In this document: positions 1 to 14,049 of the stretch, one piece after another
Numbering within the stretch: the first letter of the stretch is position 1
Layout of the letters: each line of letters opens with the position of its first letter
Source of the DNA: Leptasterias polaris
Taxonomy: Eukaryota > Echinodermata > Asteroidea > Forcipulatida > Asteriidae
Assembly: GCA_037783415.1 (NCBI GenBank)
Contig: JAZGTN010000006.1
Coordinates: forward strand, 2,852,001 to 2,916,000
DNA length: 64,000 nucleotides
Direction: 5' to 3'
Position numbers and translations under genes: made by a program
Notes under the pieces: generated by a model
Database searches by the model: none
The model's input: only the letters and a program-made list of their open reading frames with translations
What the model was told of the DNA's origin: nothing

Positions 1-188
1 GATACGAGCTGACCCCTTACAGTACACGGACCTTTTAAAATGCTTATCAAGCATAAAGCAGTTTTTATTGTATCCAATGCCTTCACCCCATCCCCGCCCC
101 CCCCCCCCCTTTGGGGGATGTTAGTACTCGGGGCGTTGACAAAACGTACCCGCTCAGCTGTCCTCTGGTAAAAAGAAAAAAGAGACAG

Positions 189-352
189 TGACGTCACTTT
201 TGCTCTAGCCAATGGCGATACCATTAGGACGAATTTGTCACGATCGACGTAATGGTATCAACTCATAACATGACACGTCGGGGACAACGGGTGAGGACAG
301 GCGCCCCATCAAATAACCCCGAAGCGAATTAACCAGCCAAGCTCAATATAAG
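189..352 (+). promoter_or_regulatory. Putative promoter of the insulin-like peptide gene
   Basis: Seen: a perfect palindromic cAMP-response element TGACGTCA at 189-196, a CCAAT box at 209-213 and a TATA-like TATAAG at 347-352, followed by the signal-peptide start codon at 556. A start of transcription near 375-380 would give a 5' leader of about 180 nt if exon 1 is continuous. Inference: CREB-type control is plausible, but no transcript evidence is available and such short motifs occur by chance. Confidence 0.4.
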
Positions 353-555
353 CGAGTATCCACGCGTTGCAGCCACCCACCGTATAACAATATTTCATAT
401 TACATAGAGGGAGGGGAGGACGTACTAGTGCACACGCAATACGGGGGTAGAGTGGTGTGTGTTTTTTTTTTACCCAGTATGCTCGTCTTCAAGTGTGCCT
501 CACACCAACGCCAGTCTTCGTCAGGTATCCACTTTGTACACGGTGCTCATACTAG

Positions 556-668
556 ATGGAGCGCCTAATCAGGATTCACATCAAGCTATTGGCGGTCGTT
601 TTACTCTTTCTCCTACCGTGCCTCCGCGCCGCAAAGCCGCATCTGCCTGTGGACCAGTGGAGATCGAG
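556..668 (+). CDS. Insulin/relaxin-superfamily peptide precursor, exon 1 (signal peptide)
   Basis: First coding exon of a three-exon, 143-residue secreted precursor (556-668, 34586-34716, 36954-37141). It encodes residues 1-38. A basic N-terminus is followed by a hydrophobic core (LLAVVLLFLL, residues 11-20) and a likely signal-peptidase site near R24-A25-A26. The exon ends TCG AG before a strong donor (GAG|GTACGT), phase 2, and the next exon restores the codon as AGG (Arg38). The ATG at 556 was chosen because it directly precedes the signal sequence. A longer overlapping frame starting at 459 has no signal-peptide character. Reading on past the donor gives only a poly-Ser run from a TTC repeat, as expected of intron. 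The link to exons 2 and 3 across 34 kb is inferred from phase and domain logic, not from cDNA. Confidence 0.72.
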
Positions 669-2005
669 GTACGTAAACAAATCTTCTTCTTCTTCTTCTT
701 CTTCTTCTTCCTCATTTCTTGCCTCTTTTTCATTTGGATGAAGACTGGCATAGTTCAGAATGGAAAAAAGAATGTACGCTTTCATTCGAATTGCTGAAGT
801 TGTCTTAGTACTGTCGGTTAAGGCCTAGGCCTATATACATGTACTTGATATTTTTAAATTGAAAACATCAAACCCATACTCATTTGGAAATCTTTTAAAA
901 TGTTTGCAAACTTAACAGTTAATTTATTTTATTTCAATTACCTTTTTGCTGTTTACAAGTGGTAAGGGATTTCAAGTATCCACAGAGACTGTGTAAAAAG
1001 AAGTATTCGTGGACTTTAGAATAAATGGTCATTAGAAAAAACACTCAGCACCCGTTAGGACACGAATCCTGGGGATGAGGTTGGCCGCGTATCGGTCGCA
1101 TTTTCTGCGCAAGACATACATTCTTACAACACGTTGATAACAGAAGGAAAAATGATAATGTTCAGACACGTGATGGTACAAAAGTCAAGCTGATTTTTAC
1201 TATTAAAGCGAGTGGCTTTTCTTAATTCACCAACACGTTCCTCGTACCCGCATTAGTAAAGACTATTCAATAAGTCAACTCAGACTTTTTGTTAAATTAA
1301 ATTTATTCGGGTATTTTTTCTAGTAAATTATTTCAGAAATAGTGCTCAAATCCGAAATGAAAAAAAAAATAAAAAAATACAAATTATATTAATTATAAGG
1401 GGAAAAACACTACTGAAGGGACATTATCGGCTCTGTAAAACAATTCATATTAAAATAACGTGAAGCTAAACCTTTGCGTTTAAACAATAATACTCAGAAT
1501 GATGAGGAATCTCGGAGCAACAAAATATGATGAAATATTTTGCTCAAACATAATTATGCGTACCTTCCATCTTCGGCCCTTCAAAGCAAACGAGTTCCAA
1601 GACCAACTAATTTTTTAGTGATTTTTACCTTGAGATAAATTATTTTAGACGGTCGATAATTTTCAAGACGATTCATATTAATGAAATATCAACTTTATCG
1701 GTTTTTACACTACTTGGCCTTTCAGTTTATTGTATATAAACTTTGGTTATGGCAGTCTCTGAACGTTTATCGCGAACAAATCAAAAAACAAAACAAAACA
1801 AACAACAACAACAACAAAAGCAATCAGGTGAGGTTTGAGATGACACTATGTGAACAATTTCTTTTGAGTTGAGATGGTTCCGAGAAGAACCGGTGGTTTG
1901 ACAACTTGACGTTTCGATTTGGATTCTCTTATCGTCTTCAGGAGAATGGCGTCACTGCGAACCACACCCGATTGTACTCCCACCATTCAAAGTTTCAAAT
2001 CCTAC

Positions 2006-2347
2006 TTTAAAGGGTGTGTACAACATTGGTAATTGCCAAAAACCTGTATGACCCAACATATACATGAAATAACAAACCTGTGAAAGTTTAAGCTCAATCG
2101 GTCTTCGGAGTCATGAGAAAACAGTGGGAAAAAAACCTTATATGTTTTAACTTTTTTTCAAACATCGGATTTTATCCTGCAGGATAAAGACTATTGTTTT
2201 ACTCATTTCCTAAAAACTATGGCATTTCAAGCAAAACTATTTCAAGGGAAGTTTTCTACCATGACCATCTTTATACCATGTAAGTTATGTGCAAATCTGT
2301 GAACATTTATATTTTCAATCTTACCAATGTTGTACACACCCTTTAAA
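2006..2347. mobile_element. MITE-like element with perfect 27-bp terminal inverted repeats
   Basis: The left end (2006-2032, TTTAAAGGGTGTGTACAACA then TTGGTAA) is repeated as an exact reverse complement at 2321-2347. The 342-bp interior has no coding capacity. Both ends carry TTTAAA, so a TTAA or TTTAAA target duplication may be merged with the repeat. This is a non-autonomous DNA transposon of uncertain superfamily. Confidence 0.75.
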
Positions 2348-5300
2348 ACAAAACATTATTAGTAAACGCCGTTCAAGATATTATAATAAACTAGTAGTTT
2401 CACGTCATTCGTAATAGGCGACTACTTTAACACAGTGGGGAAAGAAGGGGAAATAACGCGGAAAATTGTGACTTCGATTATAAACAAGCATGAAATTTGA
2501 CACACACAATATATGTCATGAGAAAGATATACGGCAAAAGGGCATTGCTGATTTGATTTTTGAAAACTCGCTCGAAGAAAAAAAATGCTTCAGTCTTTCA
2601 ACGTGAATTAAATTCAAGGATATTCATAGATTAAATTGTAGACGTAACTATTTGTAAAAGATAAACGTCCGTGCTTGTAGCATTTTCAAATGAAACTTCC
2701 TTATTGTCTTCTCTCCATTAGGTTCTTGGCTAACAGTGTTTATGTTCGTTTTCCTGAGAATCCTTGAATTCATAACCAGAATAAAATTAAATGAAATATA
2801 ATGAAATGAAATAAAATGAAATTAATGCAATGTTCTGAGTTTTCAAAATAGTTGCTTGCTATTCTTCCTATATTGTTTTTAAGGACAAATCAGCATTGGC
2901 TCTAAAGCCAAATATCTTTTTCGTGAAATAGTCTGTCTGTGCGCCTATTTCCATTCTTGCAACATTGAAGGTACAATCCCATCACCTGTCTATGATATAC
3001 TTCCAGAGTGACTGTTGTAGCTCGAGTAAAATAAAGCATTTAAAAAAAGGACATTATCTTTTTAAAACATGACGTCTAACTTAGGAATCATGGGATATCC
3101 TTAAAGTTAATTCATGATGAAGACTGAAGCTTTTTAAAATGAAGTTACTGTTAATGGGAATCTAGTACGAAAATAACGTGAGTAACCACCAAACACCGTA
3201 ACCGATTTGCTAACGTTCGGTTTTTTTAGTTTCTTTTTTAGATATTCCGCAAAAAAATTATATATCTATTCCGATCCAATAGCATTTGCAGTTGCAATTC
3301 CAGTTGTCTAATAATGCCACTTTGTCTTCGGGTCTGGGATCATAATTCTACTAAACCAACAATTTTACTCACTCCGCGTCAGTGGCGTAACTAATACGTG
3401 CCCCAGTGCGCAACCCCACTCCCCACCCCCACCCCCACCCCACCATTGCTGTCCGTCCCCCCCTGGAAATCCTTAAACTATTTTTCCACGCAGACAATGT
3501 ATTTGTTTTTACAAGAACGCAAGATTATCTTTTTATTTTTTGTTTTTGTATGGCGCTGAAAGGGGGCTTTTATTTTAAGAAACAGGCAAACGGAAACTTG
3601 GCCAGAAGTGCCCCCTATAACAATGGTGAACATCTATGTTCCCCATTAATATCTTACCCTAGTTATCGCGCTGGTCTGCGTGGACGCTAAAAATAACTGT
3701 CTGTGAATGATAACCAGTAGGGCCTACTAATAAAACAAATTAATGACTATACGTACAAACCCACAAAACACCAGTGTACTGAAACACTGTTTTGTGTTTA
3801 TTATTTCTCTCTTTTTTTCAGGTGCCAAAATTCGCAAATTGGCTAACGAAACAACACTCATAAAATAACAATATAACAGGAAATGTCACAAACTCAAAAT
3901 GTTCATCAACCCCACCCCATTTTCTTCTTTTTTTGTTTTTGCGCAATTTTATCAAAATTCAATTATAAATGTTGTATATAGGCCTAATATTTAAAATATA
4001 ACATTTTACATTTTAACTTGTTGCAGTCAGCAGGTTAATTCTAAACTGGAGTATTACATAGACTTGCAAGTTTTGTGAACAAGTCAACTTACTTATTTAT
4101 TTTGAATTTAGTCACGGCTTATTGACATCAATTAATTTCAACATCTATTAACCATCATTGACGTTTATTTTATGTTTATGTAGGGCCTATTTATTTATTT
4201 ATTTTTTGTAACGTATTCATGACTTATTCGGTGTAAAGGCCGAAATTAATTTCCCGTTCGGGATAATGAAGTCGAGAGAATCAAATTTATAATTTCATAA
4301 AGTAAAAACAAAATTAAGAAATACAAAATATTTGACGGCACAACTGTTTGAGTTCGCGACGTTTTTGAACACACCGCGCATTGATTTTAACACCAGTATT
4401 AAAATCAGGCATGGTTTCTAAGCAACGTATCAAGTTAAATTGCGGCCGGAAGTCCCTTTTCTTTTTTTCCTCCTTTGTCAAGATGTAGAAGGTCAACCTT
4501 GTCAACCGTGCCCCCCCCCCCCCCCCCCGTACAAGCAATGATTGTTATAACCAAGAAAGCAGCATGGAGTATAACAGTCATTTTGCTGTCAGAATATTGT
4601 CAATGTTTTTATTTTTACAATCAATCGTGCGTTGCATCTGATTTCTCGCTCTGTTGTGATTTGAGTGAAAAGTCGCGCTTCCAAAATGAACGTGTTTTTG
4701 TGTTTTACCAGAAAATGTCAACACCTCGGGAATGCAAATAGTTACCGCGCGGCAGTTTCACATTACAAAAACAAAAATCGTCGGAAAGATTTGTGAACAT
4801 AAAGGATTTTTTAGACATTCAATACAATAGATGCCGCTTCAGTCAAGAAAACAGCCTTTGAGCGTTAACGGTTTATATTGAATAGTGGTTTTTTGTGGTC
4901 TTTGTGTTTTTGTTTTCATATCGTGCTTTACGCAGCATGTCTGATGACACACAAGGTACAAGCACTTATGCCAATTTGGAAACTGTCAAATCTGTTCTCT
5001 TCACTGCAATGATAATACCATTAGAAGAATCATCGATGACTTGCCGACGAGAGGCAGACTGTGCTAAAGTTTCCTTCATGTGGCGGAGACATGAATGCTG
5101 GGAGGAGGGATAAGATGTCTTTTGTCTGGACTGGATTGGGATCATTTTTTCTTTTATGCTAATTGTCTCAATTACGCTGGAATCTTTGTTTGTTTAGTTA
5201 CGATCATGTCATCTTTGAGAAACGTCATATCACTGAAATTGTTGTCTGGAGAAATAATCGAAAACAAACAAACAAACAAACAACCCAACAAACACTCCCA

Positions 5301-7516
5301 ACACACCAACAAACAAAACACGTTCATACAAAAGAAACGCAAAGAAGAATAACAGAATTTATTAAAAGGGGGAGTTAGGAAAAACAATACAGACAAAAAG
5401 AGACATATTTTCCACCATAAGAGACACGACCTAGTGAGAATGAAAAATAAAACCTGCTAAGCTAATGTATTTTTCTTTGTTCAAACCGAAATTATTTAAA
5501 AATTTACCCAGTCAATTTCCCTTGTGGTTTATTAATTGCTATTTGAAAATAGCAAGAACCTTTAAAGTCCTGCGTTCATTCTTTCAAACTTTAATTAATT
5601 CGCTTGCAATTTGGAAGTATAGCATCTAGTTATGCAATTTAACACATTCTTATTCGATTAAGAAAAGTGCACATCGAGATAAAATGGGTCAGTTTATTAG
5701 AATTATAACCACGAGTTGAAAAGGCATAACAGGAAGCTTTTTTTTACTTAATAATTTGATTATTTTAAACCGAGTCAGCTCGCGAGAGTCTTAGATCGAT
5801 TTCCTTTAATACAAAAACAAATGATTTTACTAACAGTAATGATTTTAGAGCTTTGTTTTCTTGCATTGGAATGCACGTCTTGTAAAATATTATCCATTCG
5901 AGTCTCCTTGCTGTGAAATCTTTTTCAATCTCAATACAAATCCATAAACTGGTAATCAACCAGGCACACTAAAAGCAAAGCTATTAGTTTTATTGCCCCA
6001 TTGATACAATAAGATCAATGTGGACTAGAACTGCGAGATGCATTTACCACAGACATAATTAAGAGGCCTACAGTGTTACGTGCCTACAAATCCACCGTCT
6101 TCCCAAGGACGGGTATGTCAAGTTGTCCACGACACCGACGCTGTATAGTATTTCCACAATGAAGTGCCAGTTGTAAAAACAGTGATTGCCAAGGTAATGC
6201 ATTGTCTTCGCTTTCTATTTTAAGCAAACAGATATAGTCCTCACCATCCTTCAGCTGTTTGATTCCTCCTGCTTTCAAACTCCATAACATAAAGATATTA
6301 CCTTGTTGAGAGACCCCTCTTTTCCGTTTCCGGTTGAACACGGACGCTGTCCGTGTGGTTTCAGCTGGACAGACGCTGATGACGGGACTGTTCAATACCA
6401 AATGAAGAGATACATAGAGAACAACAAAATACATATATAGGTCAGACTTTATGATGATGTCCTGATCCTTCGGGGGATTGTTGTTTAATTATTATAAAAA
6501 CATAATCCCCGAGGATAATCTGCTCAGTGTTTGCGTGGATAGAGGTTAGCAAAATAACCGGGATAACTGGAAAGTGCGTTAAAGGCTATGTGGATCAAAG
6601 CGGGAGACAATATCCTGTGTAACTATTAGTATTAACGGGGGTTGTTGCCGGTCGGTTCTTTTTAGGAAAGTGGGAGAGTGTAAGGACCTGATGTTAGAGG
6701 CTTAGATGTTGGACCGCAGGGAAGTGAAGCAGTCTTATTATACAACTGACCCCCCCCCCCCCCCTTTCCTTAAAATGTCCAAGGGGTTGTCGGCAGTATC
6801 AACATATTAATAATCTTGCAGAGTATATATATACTATATATAATTGGGTGGTAGCTTGAACTCGTGCGGCGTTTTGCAAATGTTGATTTTGAAGACCCCA
6901 CAAAGACTTCTAGAGCAGGGCAGGAAACTTTAATTACAAACGTACTAATTCATGGGCGAGGGGGTTGGCTCATTGCATGCACCGAGGGGTTCCTGAGAAG
7001 TATAGTCCTTTCTTCACCCCACCAAAATACCAAAAAGCTTGGAGGACCCCGGGATCGCACTTTAGTGGGTGTATGCGTTTCTTGTACACTTTTAAGTCAA
7101 CTGCGCGATGAAGAGCGTCTGATATAATTTGCTGTGCCAATAACATGATGTTCTTTGTAAAGCATTTTCTCTGTTAAGAAATATTCGGTGTTTTGGGTAG
7201 TTTTTTTTTATATCCTGATTGAAAACTATCAATATATTAACCTCGAAAATTTGTGTATATCGGTGAACTCTTATGATTTTTAGAACGTTACGTTCCCTAT
7301 AAACAGAGTCACAGATTAAATAAACATAATAATAATAATAATAATAATGTCATTTTCAAAGATAGAGCTATACTTTGGTAGTGACCCCAAAAATAAATTG
7401 TGTATTTTCTGTTCGAAAGCTTACAAACTTGTTATAAAAATGGTAATGATAGTACACGTAAGCATCCCGCGAACTTTAATTCGTCTAAAATGCCCGTGTT
7501 GATTAGAAAGAAATAA

Positions 7517-7618
7517 AACTTTCGCGTAGTCGGACACCAACCCTCAGAAATCTAAGACACGATCCATGCATGAATCGTTTCTCAGATTTCTGAGAGTTGG
7601 TGTCCGTACGCGAAAGCT
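7517..7618. repeat. Snapback hairpin of about 100 bp
   Basis: Arms of about 45 bp (starting CTTTCGCGTAGTCGGACACC on the left and ending GGTGTCCGTACGCGAAAG on the right) face each other around a CCATGCATG centre, with a few mismatches. It is probably a short foldback or MITE. Confidence 0.7.
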
Positions 7619-8240
7619 GCGGCCAGAGATGCGGTTGGTACCCGCTGTCAACTATGACTCTACCTTTAAATATTGCATTTTGTAATCACCCTTTCAAAAG
7701 GAATATACTGTGCTGTGTGTTGTAAGAATACACACATGCAGTTGCTCAAATATTTGAGTTTTTGTCACACGACCTTATGTAGTTAATTAACAATGGTAGA
7801 ACAAGATAAAGCAACTATTTCGTTCAGCTATAGATAACGAACAAGAATAGTTAAAACAAACAAAACACATTTATCTCAAGGAATAAGATTGTACGCTTAT
7901 ACATTGAGGACACAACGTACTGGAGCCACACTCCATTATAAAAACTGCCAGGCTTTATCATTCAAATCTCAAGGGCATAGACAACAAATTCTTAAGAAAA
8001 TGTATGGAACTCAAATGACCCAGATTGGTTTAATTTTAAAAACAACAGCCTGATACTTTTAACAATTCCCCCTGCATTTAATTTTTTAGTTTTATTTCAT
8101 TTTATGTTTTATATCACACCAGAATCTTTTCCTCTTTAGCTTGTCTCTGGTCGTAAGTCAACTTATGACTCTGCCATTTTAAATTGTGTTTAATGAGCTT
8201 TCAAGTTCTTACTCGATCGCTATAATTTTGTGTTACTGTT

Positions 8241-8673
8241 GAAGTGCCATGACTTGAATTGATTGTTACACCATTGTTGGTTTTTCTGTGGGTTATATTT
8301 TGGTTATCTTTCTCTTTGTTTTGAACATAATACTACAAATTTGTTATGTATGGGTGACCTATAACTTATTGGAAAATGTTAAACTTGGTTGGCACAATTT
8401 TGCCCGTTTTAAAGAGAAGGTGTACGGTTGGTAATCACTCTTCAAATTAAGTGCCGTGACTTGAAGTGGTTTTACACAAGTGTTGAGTATTTTGGGGGTG
8501 TTTTTTCTTTCTCTTTTTTTAAAACATAGACTACCATTTTGTATGTTTGGGTGACCTATAGCGTATTGGAAAATGTTAAACATGTGTCACAGGTTTTACC
8601 TCTATTTGAATACGAGCCCGCGAACGGTTCCTGTTTTAAAGAGAAGGTTTGGTAATCACTCTTAAAATTAATG
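8241..8673. repeat. Tandem duplication, unit about 210-220 bp
   Basis: 8241-8450 and 8451-8673 share long diverged blocks: AAGTGCCRTGACTTGAA at the start, GGGTGACCTATA then TTGGAAAATGTTAAAC in the middle, and GTTTTAAAGAGAAGGT then GGTAATCACTCTT at the end. No coding potential is conserved between the two. The following sequence resembles the degenerate element at about 11310-11480. Confidence 0.6.
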
Positions 8674-9880
8674 GCAATAACAACTTACTTTGTTAAAGAA
8701 GTGAAGCAGCTTTCGAAAGTATAATTCTTTTTTAGAATCAGGTTATCTCATCTCGAAGTAATGTGGTTTTCCTATCAGTTTTTATCCTCCAAACATTAAA
8801 TCTGAGAAAATTTCAAATATGTTTCTCAGATTGTGCATTCTAATTACGGATTTATCTTCCTGAGTGGACATAACGATCCGGATGTTCGGCAGTATCTCAA
8901 TAGCGCTACCACCTTTTGAAATAAATTTGTACAGGTATAGTTTCATTGTTTGTATTACATTAATCGAACGGTTCCAAAAACTAAAGGTTTAAGTTCCATT
9001 TTAGAAAAACATTTTAAACCTTTTTCTGTACACTTTTGTTTGGGTAGCTTAATTCATTAGTCCGTGTTATGGATGATGTTATATTGCATTAAACGGCAGG
9101 GGGGCGGAAGGGGTGTTGCGCAATCATTTGCGATCGCTGTTTGGGTACACTCCATTTTAAAAATAGGTAATGACCATTAAAAAACAAAAAGAAATCCATG
9201 TATACCGTTAAAATTCTCTCTTTAACAGCACTGAAAACATAACTGTGTATATCGTAAGAGTATTTTCAATTGTTGAGATGCTTAATTTTAAATAAAGTGC
9301 GTAAAAATATTATTCCGTTGGTTTATTGCAGCGGCTAACGTGTATGAATGGGTCCAGGTGGGAATTTCGTTACAAATGGTCTCCCCTAAAATGGCTACAA
9401 ATATCGACATAATGTGAAAAAAATTATCGTTCATCCTCTGATTTTTTTCCATTAACGTAATATTTAGGAATAGATCTTTCATTCCTGAAAGTTTAATCAA
9501 AATCCCTCGGTACATCATCTAGATATTTGACGATTTTTAAAAATTTTTTTGGAGAGAATGGATCCCGCCAATACTTAGTTTGCGTTCAAACGATCTCTGA
9601 CGGGAACATTTGCCGCAGGTAATTGTAATTCTGAGGCAACATACACATCTTAAACAGATATGTTATATATGTCGTTTAGGTTAAATATATGTTGTTTATT
9701 AAATAGTTAATTTACTGAAGCAGTTGGCAAGGCAAAAAAAACAATTTACAAGTGTTTTCTGGTGTAAAGATTTTGTGAATTTACAACATTTGAAGATAAC
9801 AATACCCTCTGATAAAATGGACTCGTCCAGGCAGTCTCAACGGCACGCAGCGGAGAGCAACCGTAAATTCAAATAGTGTG

Positions 9881-10386
<506 letters not shown>

Positions 10387-10932
10387 CATACACACACATC
10401 CGTTTGTACGTGGGGAGCTTCGACCAGTCCACGTCGCGATGGTCTAATGAGATACGTAGGTGGCGCGCTGGTGGCGCTACCCCTTCCGCCCCCCCTGTTA
10501 AACGGTAAGTTATTGTGACTTTTGCCGTGAATGCCGTGAATGCCGTCCGTACTTTTTGCGAGCCAAGGTTGATGAGACTCGCGTCCGTGATGTTGCGAAA
10601 GACGGGTCTATAAGACCTACATTTGAAGGCCAATCGTGACTTATCCGACGTGTTTCTAGGTTTCCAAATGCAATGTTTTTGGTGTTTCCTTCGTCAGCAA
10701 TCTAATGCATTGGATTTGTTTAAAACTCTGTGACCCACATGTTGCTTGAAATACCTGAAGCCAGATATGAATACATTACTGTATACCCGAGTCGCCATCT
10801 ATCCGGACGCGAGCTATCAGGTTTTGATTTAAATGATTATGATTTTGATTTAAATCGCATGGGCCTAGACATTTAGTTCGAAGGGAAAGCTTTGAACTCT
10901 TTCATTTATTTTAAAATTACGGCTTTACACTA

Positions 10933-11301
10933 GTAATAATAATAATAATAATAATAACCAATTTTTATATATCGCTTTTCACACCCGAAGGGGCGTCCCA
11001 AAGCGCTTCCAACATTATTACCCCTGGTCACTGGGCCATTATTTCATTCCTTAAACCATCTCAGCTCCCTGGGGAGTATACAGCCTGTGCAACAAATATG
11101 CGCTACTAGGCTAAATCAATCACAAGAACCACCTCTGCCCTCACAGGTACCCATATTACCCCTGGGTGGAGAGAAGCAATTATAGTTAGGTGTCTTGCTC
11201 AGGGACACAAGTGTCACGACCGGGACTCGAACCCACACTCTGCTGAACAGAAACACCAGAGCTTGAGTTCGGTGTTCTTATCCACTCGGCCACGACATCC
11301 C
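10933..11301 (-). mobile_element. tRNA-derived SINE with L2/CR1-like tail
   Basis: Read on the minus strand it starts with a class II tRNA-like head: A box TGGCCGAGTGG (complement of about 11283-11293) and B box GGTTCGAGTCCC (complement of about 11222-11233). A body follows, then a tail with GCGCTTTGGGACGCCCC, ending in an AAT microsatellite at 10934-10957. CTAGT occurs at both edges and may be the target duplication. The long interval between the boxes and the retroposon tail rule out a functional tRNA gene. Confidence 0.7.
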
Positions 11302-12859
11302 TAGTGTACTTAGAGGGAGGGTATACCTTTGGTAACGTGCTCCAAAATCCAAAAGGTAATGACCATAAAAACCTACTCGGTAAAGAGGGCCCCTGTAGAG
11401 CTGTTCACATTATAAAACAAGAAACACACCCTTTGAAGTAATGTAGTTTTATAGAAAGGGGGTAATTGTTCGATTTCAAGGCATGAAGCCTTTCTCAGGC
11501 AACAGAAAACACACTATTCTGTGCCACAAGGTTGTTTTTTATTTCATTTTGTTCTTGAAACTTCCTGTGACCAAGTGAACCAAAATTTGTACAGGCTTGT
11601 AATTTAACGCATATATTGGAATACACAAAGTGAGGATACAGTCTTTGGTAGTTAACATAATATTTTATACTGCCTTTAAACATATAGGCCTACTTATACG
11701 TTTCAGCCACTGATGCACAAACAAGACGATAACGTTTGAAATTGAAGACTCTGTCTATTTTAATTGATTCGCAGAGTCTAACTTAATTGTTTAAATCGTC
11801 GTGGGAAATAAAAAACACTACATCATCAGCCTATCAACATTCAATAGAGAAATGTCAAAACTCCGATTCAGCATTATATATTCCTTATCTCAACCTAGAG
11901 GTATCGGATAGACTCCCCCAGGTGTTGTTTTGTTTTGCTTTGCTTTGTTTTGTTTCTCACTCAATGCAACCGTCCCTTTATAGTTACCCGAGAATATCCA
12001 ACGTAATAATTAATTGCGCGCCTCTGTGTTTCACGGCCACTTACACAACAATCCTCCAGGGGCCGAATGAAAATTGAATTTGACCGAAGATGCTGTAATA
12101 TTGTGCGTCGGCAGCGTGAGGATAAATCGCTTCCCTTCCCTGATATATGCAGTGAAAAAAATGAATAATAATACATGCAGCATCACGCCGGACTGTATGG
12201 AACACACACATACAGCCCGCCAAAACTGGCGGGCAAAAACAACTGACAGTGATACATTGATTGATATTACTGTGGTAAACACCTCCAAATAGCAAAGCAA
12301 CTAGAGCGTGTTCAATCGAAACGCACGCCGTTTCGACAGTCAACGTTTGTCTACTTTCAAGCGGTGTGATTGGGTCGGTTTTATACACGGGGAGAGAGAT
12401 ATGTTTATCTGGCGTTCGAATTTCGGAACTCAAGTAATAGGTTTGTAATCCCATTGCACGGAATTCATCCCTGTAAGTGTTTCATTATTTTGGGAGGAAT
12501 TGTAATGTCTACTATCACACTACTAGAACAGGGTTTTCAAACCCAACTCGATGTTATGGAAACAACGTAAATCCGTGTGTGTTGCGGAGGGTGGGGTTTA
12601 TAGCATAGCGAAATGCTACACAAACTGTGTCAGGTGCTATACTCAAAAATCATCATTTGCTGCTCAACATGCATTTTTTATGTGCAAAAAAAATGTGCTA
12701 TATAAAATAGTTTGCTATGCAAAGTTGCTGGACGAATCGTTCCCTGATGGGATTATTTTGAAAACGAAAACGAGAATGACAATTTCTGACGCTAAACTAG
12801 GTGACCTATATTTGAATTTCATTTTACTTAATTTAATTATAAAATTAAGTTTTTCAAAA

Positions 12860-13045
12860 TGTAACACTTGACCCGAACACACTCTAAAAGCTCTGTGTCA
12901 GTTTTACTCGAAATCATTGTCAAAAATGTTCCAGAAATGGGTCAAACTGGTGCAGAATCCGAGCTAAAATAGTTTTTTATGAGCTAAGATATATTTTTAT
13001 AAGCTGAAATCTAATTTTACAAAATCAATTTCTGGGTGATATGAC
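12860..13045. repeat. Degenerate GGGTCA-type dispersed repeat, copy 1
   Basis: This copy carries AACACTTGACCCG, ACTCTAAAAGCT and AAATGGGTCAAACTGG, echoing the better copies at 31369-31601 and 45774-45980. It is heavily decayed. Confidence 0.35.
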
Positions 13046-14049
13046 TGACCCTAATGCCATCCGATGACATCAGCATATTTCAGTGTAGACGTACCACTTG
13101 AAAACAATCTGAAATTTAAAGAGTCAATCAACTCCCACAGTGTTTGAAGATGCCACATAATATTAACTGTTCATAAGATACAACAAGAAATTCTCAACTA
13201 ATTCTTTGTAAATGGCATTTGAGCCACAGGGGACCTGATAGTTTTTAGCGCTTAAAGGGCACTTATCGTGCTCGTGTCAAAGATGCAAACATGTTGACAC
13301 GGTCACGCCCAGATATATCTTGTTTTACGTGGTCATCTTAAACTTCAATGGTTAAACGTGAGGGAGCATAATATGACTTGATCCATCTTTTGCCACATAC
13401 CATGTCTCCTTGAGCCCCACACTTAAATGTGTTAACCACAGGCCTAACTAAACTGTGCTGCATGTTTGCACAACACGGACTCCAGAATCCATCGAAAACA
13501 ATTCTCGAGCAAGATATGCTGGACGAAAATGGCGTGGTGAAATCGCTACAGCCATTGGAGCATGGAGGAAGGAAGAGAGTGAGAGTGGTTTGTTGTGCAC
13601 AATTTGTAAAAAGCAGGTTAACGATGCTCTTTTTAAAAAAAAGTATTGTTTTACAAAATGTTAATATTTATTTAGAGTAGGCCCCATGTCGAAGCTTATT
13701 TCGGCCATGTTTTCAGGTTTCAACTGTTTCAATTACTAGACTGGAAAAAATTAATTAAGGTAGACGCCAGCTCAGCTAGAAAGTATTTGTAACTTCAGCC
13801 AAGACCATGTCAGTTTTTCTTGCTAAAGTTTGGCTGAAAAATGAGATAAAAAGTGCAAATAGCAGAATTTCAATTGGGTGGGACAAATAGACAGGTGGAC
13901 ATTAAAGGACAAAGTTGGCTTTTTAGACCGTATCCCAAATAATGAACTGTTCTATGTTTTACTTCAAATAATAAATACCGTAACTGATAAAGTTCCAATG
14001 AGCAGGAGGACTTTTTTGTATTACATGGTTCTTTTCTTAACTTTCAAAG

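Noticed and set aside
6084..6434. 116-codon minus-strand frame with an RKRKR stretch
   Set aside because: No family resemblance or cysteine pattern was seen. The dibasic stretch alone does not make a prohormone.
10933..11301. True tRNA gene (Leu/Ser-like head)
   Set aside because: A and B boxes are present, but no acceptor-stem pairing was found and the sequence continues into a LINE-like tail, so it is a SINE.
13429..13680. Overlapping frames with a CTICKK motif suggesting a zinc finger
   Set aside because: Only one Cys pair is present, with no matching ligands or flanking splice sites.
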